IMG/VR virus record: IMGVR_UViG_3300006077_000009
Location: 1 to 41,784 of that record
Direction: 5' to 3' (one strand)
DNA from: a virus
DNA length: 41,784 bases
Shown here: positions 20,161-25,734 of the stretch, piece after piece
Layout: the number at the start of each line of letters is the position of its first letter
How positions within the stretch are numbered: position 1 is the stretch's first letter
Translations under genes and position numbers: made by a program
The notes under the pieces: generated by a model
Database searches by the model: none
The model's input: the letters and a program-made list of their open reading frames with translations, nothing else
Told to the model about the DNA's origin: nothing

Positions 20161-20248
20161 GGAAAGTGAAGCAGCGCTATGGAAGCGCGACTAGTCTTGA
20201 AAACTAGGAGTCATTCATTTGGCCGGGGGTCGGGTCCTCCTCTTTCCG
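20161..20248 (+). tRNA. tRN​A-Ser(UGA)
   Basis: GGAAAG/CTTTCC acceptor, anticodon arm ACTAG-loop CTTGAAA-CTAG, long variable arm, T-loop TCGGGTC. Class II length (88 nt); T-loop is atypical. Confidence 0.75.
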
Positions 20249-20276
20249 CACTATATATAAATATGTATAACACCAT

Positions 20277-20305
20277 TTGTTAATCACAATTATTTATTGT
20301 ATATT
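20277..20305 (+). promoter_or_regulatory. Plus-strand promoter P4
   Basis: TTGTTA, 17 nt, TATATT then AGAG, 5 nt before the HNH gene start. Confidence 0.7.
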
Positions 20306-20310
20306 AGAGT

Positions 20311-20649
20311 ATGATAAAAAATTGTAAGAAACACGGTGATACAGAATTTGCTTTAAGAACTGATGGCAGATGGAGATGTAAAAAGTGTAATGTAGAAGCT
20401 GTTCAGAACAGACGCATTCGATTAAAGGAAAAGGCAGTTCAATATAAAGGAGGAAAATGTGAAATATGTGGTTATGATAAATGTGTCGACGCATTAGATT
20501 TTCATCATAATAATCCGGAAGAAAAGGAGTTCAGTATAGGCTCAAAAGGGTATACTAGGTCCTGGGAAAGGGTAAAGAAAGAATTAGATAAATGTACTTT
20601 AGTCTGTGCGAATTGCCACAGAGAATTACATAGTAAAAAGGGAGGTTAG
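20311..20649 (+). CDS. HNH endonuclease with zinc-ribbon motifs (112 aa)
   Basis: N-terminal CxxH...CxxC zinc knuckle (CKKHG, then CKKC), then CEICGY...ALDFHHNNP and C-terminal LVCANCHRELH, the HNH core with His-His-N-H residues and structural CxxC pairs. Small HNH genes are typical mobile homing-type nucleases, often placed in tRNA clusters. Promoter P4 lies just upstream. The stop TAG overlaps the tRNA-Asn start (GGGAGGTTAG), so the nuclease gene and tRNA share bases. Confidence 0.85.
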   Translation: MIKNCKKHGDTEFALRTDGRWRCKKCNVEAVQNRRIRLKEKAVQYKGGKCEICGYDKCVDALDFHHNNPEEKEFSIGSKGYTRSWERVKKELDKCTLVCANCHRELHSKKGG

Positions 20650-20714
20650 CTCAGCTGGCTGGTAGCAAAAGACTGTTAATCTTTAGGTCGTGGGTTCAAG
20701 TCCCACACCTCCCT
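20640..20714 (+). tRNA. tRNA-Asn(GUU)
   Basis: GGGAGGT/ACCTCCC, anticodon arm AAAGA-CTGTTAA-TCTTT, T-arm GTGGG-TTCAAGT-CCCAC. First ten bases are shared with the HNH gene. Confidence 0.9.
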
Positions 20715-20723
20715 CTAAGCAAT

Positions 20724-20797
20724 CGTTAGTGAGCATATGGCATGCGGCTGGCCTCCAAAACCATGCACAGAGAGGGTTCGATTCCTTCCACTAGCGC
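20724..20797 (+). tRNA. tRNA-Trp(CCA)
   Basis: CGTTAGT/ACTAGCG acceptor, D-arm GCAT/ATGC, loop CTCCAAA, T-arm GAGGG-TTCGATT-CCTTC with one extra base before the acceptor. Anticodon stem is imperfect. Confidence 0.75.
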
Positions 20798-20801
20798 AGA
20801 C

Positions 20802-20874
20802 GGCTTGATTACCAACGTGGTCAAGGTACTGGATTGAAGCCCCAGCTATGTAGGTTCGATTCCTACTCAAGCCA
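20802..20874 (+). tRNA. tRNA-Phe(GAA)
   Basis: GGCTTGA/TCAAGCC, anticodon arm CTGGA-TTGAAGC-CCCAG (A31-C39 mismatch), T-arm GTAGG-TTCGATT-CCTAC. Confidence 0.85.
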
Positions 20875-20879
20875 CATTT

Positions 20880-20961
20880 AGAGAGTGAATCTACCTGGGT
20901 AGACTGCCCCTGCTAAGGGTATGGGTGTTAACGCACTGGGGATCAGGGCCTCCTCTCTCTG
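20880..20961 (+). tRNA. tRNA-Ser(GCU)
   Basis: AGAGAG/CTCTCT acceptor, loop CTGCTAA, long variable arm, class II length. T-loop deviates from consensus as in the other tRNA-Ser. Confidence 0.75.
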
Positions 20962-20965
20962 CACA

Positions 20966-21039
20966 AGACGCCATGTCCGATTGGTAAGGTGAAGGTTTGC
21001 AAAACCGGTTTATGTGGGTTCGATTCCCTCTGGCGTCTC
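20966..21039 (+). tRNA. tRNA-Cys(GCA)
   Basis: AGACGCC/GGCGTCT, loop TTGCAAA, T-arm GTGGG-TTCGATT-CCCTC-type. Confidence 0.85.
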
Positions 21040-21061
21040 TATAAAAACTTTTATAGTTTAT

Positions 21062-21090
21062 TTGCTTTTTATAGAAATATTATGTATATT
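21062..21090 (+). promoter_or_regulatory. Plus-strand promoter P5
   Basis: TTGCTT, 17 nt, TATATT then AG. Begins a unit of about 150 nt ending in the 21212 terminator, like P2. Confidence 0.7.
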
Positions 21091-21098
21091 AGTACCCT

Positions 21099-21182
21099 AT
21101 GAGTAAAACAACATTACATACACGTTTAGAGCAACCACTGGAACTTCCCCTCGTATCCAGAAGGCTCCTTTTGTGTATGTGA
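21099..21182 (+). CDS. Possible 27-aa peptide or small-RNA unit
   Basis: ATG 9 nt after P5, 27 Leu/Arg-rich residues. With promoter and terminator only 150 nt apart this may be a small regulatory RNA instead. Confidence 0.25.
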   Translation: MSKTTLHTRLEQPLELPLVSRRLLLCM

Positions 21183-21211
21183 TAATGTTAGCAATAACAT
21201 ATATTCATTCC

Positions 21212-21241
21212 GAGCCTTCCAATTCTGGAGGGCTTTTTTTA
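21212..21241 (+). terminator. Rho-independent terminator
   Basis: AGCC-TCC pairs with GGA-GGCT around AATTCT, followed by seven T. Precedes tRNA-Pro. Confidence 0.8.
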
Positions 21242-21244
21242 TTT

Positions 21245-21316
21245 CTAGATGTAGCGTAGAGGCCACGCACTTGCTTTGGGAGCAAGATCACGCAAGTTCG
21301 AATCTTGCCATCTAGA
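21245..21316 (+). tRNA. tRNA-Pro(UGG)
   Basis: CTAGATG/CATCTAG, anticodon arm CTTGC-TTTGGGA-GCAAG, T-arm GCAAG-TTCGAAT-CTTGC. Confidence 0.9.
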
Positions 21317-21321
21317 CAACT

Positions 21322-21394
21322 GCTCCCGTCGACAAGCGGTCTAAGTCATCGCCCTTTCACGGCGAAGTCGCCAGTTCAAATCTGGTCGGGAGTA
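21322..21394 (+). tRNA. tRNA-Glu(UUC)
   Basis: GCTCCCG/CGGGAGT, anticodon arm TCGCC-CTTTCAC-GGCGA, T-arm GCCAG-TTCAAAT-CTGGT. Confidence 0.9.
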
Positions 21395-21400
21395 CTACTT

Positions 21401-21471
21401 TGAAGTGTAGTGTAATGGTAGCACATGGGCTTTTGGCGCCTATAGTGAGGGTTCGAGTCCTTCCATTTCAA
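21401..21471 (+). tRNA. tRNA-Gln(UUG)
   Basis: TGAAGTG/CATTTCA, loop TTTTGGC, T-arm GAGGG-TTCGAGT-CCTTC. Confidence 0.85.
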
Positions 21472-21477
21472 CAATAT

Positions 21478-21550
21478 GGTGATTGTAGCTAAGCGGTAAA
21501 GCACTTGATTGTGGTTCAAGTAAACGTGGGTTCGATCCCCATCAATCACC
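21478..21550 (+). tRNA. tRNA-His(GUG)
   Basis: Eight-bp acceptor GGTGATTG/CAATCACC including the His-specific G-1:C73 pair, loop TTGTGGT, T-loop TTCGATC. Confidence 0.9.
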
Positions 21551-21555
21551 CAAAT

Positions 21556-21629
21556 GCCTTCGTAGCCCAATTGGAAGAGGCACATGGTTTAGGCCCATGT
21601 CAGTAAGAGTTCGAATCTCTTCGAAGGTA
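21556..21629 (+). tRNA. tRNA-Leu(UAG), class I-like
   Basis: GCCTTCG/CGAAGGT, anticodon arm CATGG-TTTAGGC-CCATG, 5-nt variable loop, T-arm AAGAG-TTCGAAT-CTCTT. Bacterial tRNA-Leu normally has a long variable arm. Confidence 0.85.
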
Positions 21630-21634
21630 CAAAC

Positions 21635-21708
21635 GCGCCAGTAGCCCAACTGGAAGAGGCATCGGGTTTAAGCCCCGTTCAGTATCAGTTCGAATCTGAT
21701 GTGGCGTA
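21635..21708 (+). tRNA. tRNA-Leu(UAA), class I-like
   Basis: GCGCCAG/GTGGCGT (G7-G66 mismatch), anticodon arm TCGGG-TTTAAGC-CCCGT-type, T-arm ATCAG-TTCGAAT-CTGAT. Same short layout as the preceding tRNA-Leu, apparently a tandem duplicate. Confidence 0.8.
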
Positions 21709-21712
21709 CATA

Positions 21713-21788
21713 ACTCTCTGTAGTTCAATGAATAGAACTCCCGGTTACGGCCCGGAAGATAGGAGTTTGAGTCTCCTCAGAGAGTCTA
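21713..21788 (+). tRNA. tRNA-Arg(ACG)
   Basis: ACTCTCT/AGAGAGT, anticodon arm CCCGG-TTACGGC-CCGGA-type, T-arm GGAGT/CTCC. Last tRNA of the array. Confidence 0.85.
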
Positions 21789-21794
21789 AACAAT

Positions 21795-21827
21795 GCTCAC
21801 TTTTGATTAAGTGGGCATTTTTTTTGG
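21795..21827 (+). terminator. Rho-independent terminator
   Basis: ATGC-CACTT pairs with AAGTG-GCAT, then eight T. Separates the tRNA array from late genes; its T-run overlaps the -33 box of P6. Confidence 0.8.
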
Positions 21828-21854
21828 TAGTTACAAAATAAATATGTATATTAC
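21826..21854 (+). promoter_or_regulatory. Plus-strand promoter P6 (late region)
   Basis: TTGGTA, 17 nt, TATATT then ACGG, 20 nt before the first late gene. Confidence 0.75.
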
Positions 21855-21874
21855 GGTATAATTATTTATAACAT

Positions 21875-22609
21875 ATGGACATAACAAAATTATTTGAGAA
21901 GTATACTACATGGGACAGTTTGTTTTCTTTACCAAAGAAGAAGAAGCCTTCTACTCCATTAGGGGAATCAATAGAAAAAATACGAGAGGAATTAGGAGAA
22001 ACTCCAAGATTAACAAGAAGAAATAGAAGAGGAATGACATTAAACACAGGAATAATAACAGGAGCACCCGGAGGTGATTTTACATGGAATCTTTCAGGAT
22101 CAGGGGCTACCCCTTACAATGCTGACTCAACAAAATGGTACAGTGGGGGAGTGGATATGGCAAGAGTCAATAATAGTTCAAACGATTTTAGAGAAATTAC
22201 TAGTTTATTAATACCTTACGGAGTTAGCATCAGCGGAACAGCCGGAATTAACCTTCAAAGGTTTTTAGACAATAGTGGATTAACAGTTAAAAGAGCATTG
22301 CATAATTTATTGTTAATAAAAGTTGATGTAGTAAGATCTTTAAAAGAAGGAGCAGAGAATGTACCAATGGCAGAAGTTATTGGTAATGATACTGTTAGCT
22401 CCTTTTACAAGAACATGTCTGAGTTAATGGGTATTTCTGATGTAAGGGATTCACAAGGAAGATACTACTTTACCCTAGAAGACAGAGTAAGACTGACAGA
22501 AAAGGTACGCAGGCTTGACACTATTTGTAATTATATGAAGTCTGATGAGGAGAATCAGATACTAGGATTATCATTACTAGCAGAAATTTCCATGAATGAT
22601 AAACAGTAA
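21875..22609 (+). CDS. Hypothetical protein, first late gene (244 aa)
   Basis: 244 residues. Basic N-terminus (LPKKKKPSTPLG), a Gly/Ser/Thr-rich middle (ITGAPGGDFTWNLSGSG near 65) and a helical C-terminal third. No membrane segment or catalytic motif. Heads the long head-gene operon behind P6 and overlaps the next ORF by 14 nt. Possibly a minor virion protein; unknown. Confidence 0.65.
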   Translation: MDITKLFEKYTTWDSLFSLPKKKKPSTPLGESIEKIREELGETPRLTRRNRRGMTLNTGIITGAPGGDFTWNLSGSGATPYNADSTKWYSGGVDMARVNNSSNDFREITSLLIPYGVSISGTAGINLQRFLDNSGLTVKRALHNLLLIKVDVVRSLKEGAENVPMAEVIGNDTVSSFYKNMSELMGISDVRDSQGRYYFTLEDRVRLTEKVRRLDTICNYMKSDEENQILGLSLLAEISMNDKQ

Positions 22610-22775
22610 TTTGTCACATAAACTACAATTACTGGCAGATGTTAAGAAGTTAGCACCTGCCTATTTAAGTAGAACGGGACTTTCACTAGTCTGGAATACT
22701 GATATAATAGATATTAATAACATGCTTTTGAATTTAGCATATGTAGAACAGTTTTTTAATGAGCTTGAGAGATGA
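22596..22775 (+). CDS. Hypothetical protein (59 aa)
   Basis: ATG at 22596 inside the end of the previous gene, TGA at 22773. 59 residues, mainly helical (SHKLQLLADVKKLAPAYL), overlapping both neighbours by about 15 nt. Coding supported by the fit into the chain of overlaps. Confidence 0.5.
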   Translation: MINSNLSHKLQLLADVKKLAPAYLSRTGLSLVWNTDIIDINNMLLNLAYVEQFFNELER

Positions 22776-22992
22776 AATAGACGAACAATATAAAGCACTA
22801 GGTAGAGACCCTAAGAAGTTGAAGCTAGAAGGCAGAGGGGACAAGGAGTTAAAGCAAATCCTTGAGAAACTGAAGGGAATAAAATACGTGTTGGATTTAC
22901 TTTTTAGTGAGCAGTCTAATACGGAATTACAAATAGAAATGCTAAAAGTATTATTTAACACCAAAAACGTAGAATGGAAGAACAAGAATTAG
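22759..22992 (+). CDS. Hypothetical protein (77 aa)
   Basis: 77 residues, charged and helical (MSLRDEIDEQYKALGRDPKK at the start). Overlaps the next gene by 19 nt. No family recognised; part of the small-gene run ahead of the terminase. Confidence 0.55.
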   Translation: MSLRDEIDEQYKALGRDPKKLKLEGRGDKELKQILEKLKGIKYVLDLLFSEQSNTELQIEMLKVLFNTKNVEWKNKN

Positions 22993-23312
22993 ACCTGAGT
23001 AATGTAAGAGGCAAAGAGGACCTGAAACACTTCTTAGATAAGGTTGATAAACAGCAACATAATGGTCCATTTCCAACGAGAGACTCCGGAATTGTAGAAG
23101 AGCTTAAGGGGAAATTATCAAAAAATGCAGTGAACTATGATAACGAGCCTGTAGTAGCTTGTCCACACTGCCACAGTTTATACCTTATAGAGGATAAAGG
23201 TGAGGTTGAATGTTTCAACTGTGGGCACAAAGTAAAAGAAGAAGATTTAATAGTTTACAGCTCAATATTTAGTTACTTAGCAAGAGATGAAGATAGCGAA
23301 AATACAGACTAA
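22974..23312 (+). CDS. Zinc-ribbon protein (112 aa)
   Basis: 112 residues with CPHCHSLY at about residue 62 and CFNCGHK at about 81: two Cys pairs 16 residues apart, a zinc ribbon of the type found in nucleic-acid-binding and transcription proteins. N-terminal half is charged and probably flexible. Could be a late transcription regulator or small packaging partner; unproven. Confidence 0.65.
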   Translation: MEEQELDLSNVRGKEDLKHFLDKVDKQQHNGPFPTRDSGIVEELKGKLSKNAVNYDNEPVVACPHCHSLYLIEDKGEVECFNCGHKVKEEDLIVYSSIFSYLARDEDSENTD

Positions 23313-23712
23313 TACGAAGAACTTCTTTTATCACTGGGTGAGTTTTACAAAGCCATTCCACAATTTGGGAAAGACAGAAGGTAATATCCTGGCAGAGTTA
23401 CTGTATTACAGATACTTACTATCTCACGAAGTAAGCTCTGAGAAACTACTGGATAAATTGACTTTCGATCTGGACACAAAGAAGAAGATTTGTAAAAATC
23501 TAGGGTTACCACAATACAGGATGGCCATGGTATTAACAGATTTAAGGAAGCAGGGTATTGTTATCAAACAAACAATTAATCCAAAGTTTATTCCGGATCT
23601 GTCAATAGGAGATAAGGAGTTTGTATTGGCTTTTAAATTCGACATCACAGATAATGAAGAAGGAGTATATTCGAAAAAGGGTAGAAAAAAGACTAAGAAG
23701 ATTAGCAAATGA
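23287..23712 (+). CDS. Winged-helix-like protein (141 aa)
   Basis: 141 residues. The middle shows helix-helix-helix-strand order (NILAELLYYRYL, KKKICKNLGLPQYRMAMVLTDLRKQGIV) typical of winged-helix DNA-binding domains, with a Lys-rich tail (KKGRKKTKKISK). A small-terminase or late-regulator role would fit the location but is not shown. Overlaps both neighbours. Confidence 0.55.
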   Translation: MKIAKIQTNTKNFFYHWVSFTKPFHNLGKTEGNILAELLYYRYLLSHEVSSEKLLDKLTFDLDTKKKICKNLGLPQYRMAMVLTDLRKQGIVIKQTINPKFIPDLSIGDKEFVLAFKFDITDNEEGVYSKKGRKKTKKISK

Positions 23713-23959
23713 GGAAGGACTAACCTACGCAGAGGTAATTAAGGTATTCAAGTCACAGTTCAGATTCGTAAGGGAAACAATAGAATCAAAGGATGAAGAC
23801 TGGTACGAAACTGCAGAAGATGAGGAGCTAGAGAAGTTAGCATTTAACCTTGTATACATTGGGAAGATATATGCTAGTAGTGGCCTCAGAAGGAAATTAA
23901 GATACAAAGAACAATTAAAGAAACAAGATGAAAAAAGACAAGACACTGAAACAGATTAA
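23654..23959 (+). CDS. Hypothetical helical protein (101 aa)
   Basis: Read from the ATG at 23654 (MKKEYIRKRVEKRL); the upstream ATG at 23621 would lengthen an already 59-nt overlap. Contains LANEEGLTYAEVIKVFKSQF, which could be a helix-turn-helix, and an acidic middle. Similar short proteins are common before terminase genes in Bacteroidota phages. Function unknown. Confidence 0.55.
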   Translation: MKKEYIRKRVEKRLRRLANEEGLTYAEVIKVFKSQFRFVRETIESKDEDWYETAEDEELEKLAFNLVYIGKIYASSGLRRKLRYKEQLKKQDEKRQDTETD

Positions 23960-24494
23960 CTTAACACCAATTGGATCAAACATGATTACTACAGCATACT
24001 TAATGTCTACTGAAAACGCAAGTGGGCTAATTAGAGGAGATGCTAAACCGGTATTTTTATCAGTACAACGAGTACTTGCTATTGGCCCAAGAGTAGAAAA
24101 CGTTAAAGTAGGGGACTGGGTGTACATCGACTTACAACGATTTGTAAAGCATGTAAAGGTAAAGAGCCAAATTAAGGCCGGCATCGGCGGGCAGGATATG
24201 ATTAAGGAAGAGTTTATACCACCTGCATTTGTAGCCCCGGGAGATGATGAGGCTTATTTCAAGATTACTGACAGAGAGATCGAAGGTGTAATTAAAGAAT
24301 ATGCTAAGCTTCCTAAGGAAATGCGTGAATATCAAACTGTTACTACTTACGAGAAAGAACAAGAAAAGTTGAAGAAACAAATTGCTGCAGATAAGAAAGC
24401 ATTTGACCTGGCACAAGCAGCAAGTACAAAGGAGTTCGAAGGGGATAAGGTAGATGCACCGGCAGTATTCGCAGAAGGAAAATTCAGGAAATAA
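23928..24494 (+). CDS. GroES-like/structural hypothetical protein (188 aa)
   Basis: 188 residues. VLAIGPRVENVKVGDWVYID (residues about 48-67) resembles the GroES beta-barrel strand pair 'V.AVGPG...VKVGD.V', suggesting a co-chaperonin-like barrel. The C-terminal 50 residues are a charged helix (KEQEKLKKQIAADKKAF). Phage-encoded GroES-like proteins help fold capsid proteins. The resemblance covers only this segment, so the call is weak. Stop abuts the next start. Confidence 0.45.
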   Translation: MKKDKTLKQINLTPIGSNMITTAYLMSTENASGLIRGDAKPVFLSVQRVLAIGPRVENVKVGDWVYIDLQRFVKHVKVKSQIKAGIGGQDMIKEEFIPPAFVAPGDDEAYFKITDREIEGVIKEYAKLPKEMREYQTVTTYEKEQEKLKKQIAADKKAFDLAQAASTKEFEGDKVDAPAVFAEGKFRK

Positions 24495-24805
24495 TGAAGG
24501 TACTTAAAGAAGGACATAAATACGAGCTAGAATCATTCGAAGGATGGGACGGCGCAGAACAAGAGATCCAGTTTATTGAGAAGATACCTACCGGCAGCGG
24601 TACTGAATTAACTACCATGTATGATGGGACTACCAATGAAGAAGTACTAAGAATGTTAATTAACAGAATGTATTATTTGAATAATAAGTTCCCATGTCGC
24701 GAGAACTCAATTGTAATTACCAAACTTGAAGAGAGTTTGATGTGGCTGGAGAAGAGGACAAGTGACAGAAAGGAAAGGAACGTAGAAGGAAAATACGAGA
24801 AATAA
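24494..24805 (+). CDS. Acb2/Tad1-domain-like protein, cyclic nucleotide sponge candidate
   Basis: 103 residues. The C-terminal part (about 45-92) carries TTNEEVLRMLINRM then FPCRENSIVITKLEESLMWLEKR, matching the 'CxxRE.S.AITKLEEA..W....R' signature I know from Acb2/Tad1-domain proteins. Acb2 forms a hexamer that binds CBASS and Thoeris second messengers and so blocks host defence. The N-terminal 45 residues are an extra beta-rich element. It lies in the late operon, one gene-length upstream of packaging genes. Family assignment is from recalled motifs; anti-defence activity is inference. Confidence 0.55.
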   Translation: MKVLKEGHKYELESFEGWDGAEQEIQFIEKIPTGSGTELTTMYDGTTNEEVLRMLINRMYYLNNKFPCRENSIVITKLEESLMWLEKRTSDRKERNVEGKYEK

Positions 24806-25344
24806 TGAAGCTATTTGAATTAGACAAGAGTTATAATGTAGTCTGGGAGCCTCAGGCTTTACTACTCAAACCTTTTGCAGCAATATTCAATCGCGATAAA
24901 TCAGAGAGTAAAACGAGGGCCAACAAAGAGTTGGCCTTTGTTTATTTCTACTGTGACATCAAGAGTGACTATGCTATACATGAGGATTTAGAAACAAGAA
25001 AGAAGGCAATATGTGCTGACCTATTGCTGGGTGACAAATGGAAGATAGATAAGGTTATGCAAACTGCAATAGATTATTATGAAAATATGAGTGTTTCTAT
25101 AACTTCTTCTATATTAAAAGACAGTACTTACGTGGCAAAGAAGTTATCTTCTAAGATGAAAGTTGCTGTAGATGACGATGACTTAGATGTAGGTGAAATA
25201 TCCAAGCTAATTGATGGTATTAAAAAGATGCCGGACGTTATTAAAGCATTGCAGTCAGCAGAGCAAGCAGTACTTAAAGAGATAAAAGAGAGTCAAGGCA
25301 AATTAGGTAGTAAACAAAAAGCATTATTTGAGGATGGAATCTAA
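24805..25344 (+). CDS. Conserved late hypothetical protein (179 aa)
   Basis: 179 residues, helical, with RDKSESKTRANKELAFVYFYCD near residue 30 and a Lys-rich helical C-terminus. Similar proteins sit just upstream of the large terminase in Bacteroidota phages as I recall them; a small-terminase-like function is possible but not shown. Stop and start codons overlap with both neighbours. Confidence 0.6.
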   Translation: MKLFELDKSYNVVWEPQALLLKPFAAIFNRDKSESKTRANKELAFVYFYCDIKSDYAIHEDLETRKKAICADLLLGDKWKIDKVMQTAIDYYENMSVSITSSILKDSTYVAKKLSSKMKVAVDDDDLDVGEISKLIDGIKKMPDVIKALQSAEQAVLKEIKESQGKLGSKQKALFEDGI

Positions 25345-25552
25345 AAATGCAGCTAGTTTTTATAATGACATTACTCTTGATGGTATGATGGGTATTATGG
25401 TTGAGATTTATTACCCAGAAGAGGTTAAGGAGTTAAGGAACTTACTGCCAAACACTAAATCAGTAACGGTAAAGATGATAGAGGAACTATATACAATAGG
25501 GTTATTACCTGTTATGAGACAATTCTTTACCAAACTAGAGGATGATCAATAA
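25328..25552 (+). CDS. Hypothetical protein (74 aa)
   Basis: 74 residues, helical and acidic (KMIEELYTIGLLPVMRQF). Overlaps both neighbours by 11-17 nt. No family recognised. Confidence 0.55.
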   Translation: MRMESKNAASFYNDITLDGMMGIMVEIYYPEEVKELRNLLPNTKSVTVKMIEELYTIGLLPVMRQFFTKLEDDQ

Positions 25553-25730
25553 AGAGGGATTGAAGGAAGTGATTATAGCATCTTTTGAAGATGAAATACG
25601 AGAAGTTTTTCTATATGAGGAATTATCCCTGATATTTAAGGCTTACGAACCAAAGAGTCTGGATATCCCACCTAAACTGGCAAAACTATTAATTAAAGCA
25701 CTTGACTACATAGAACAAATAGAGAAATGA
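25542..25730 (+). CDS. Hypothetical protein (62 aa)
   Basis: 62 residues, acidic and helical, ending 4 nt before the terminase start. No family recognised; could be a small packaging partner by position. Confidence 0.5.
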   Translation: MINKEGLKEVIIASFEDEIREVFLYEELSLIFKAYEPKSLDIPPKLAKLLIKALDYIEQIEK

Positions 25731-25734
25731 TTTG

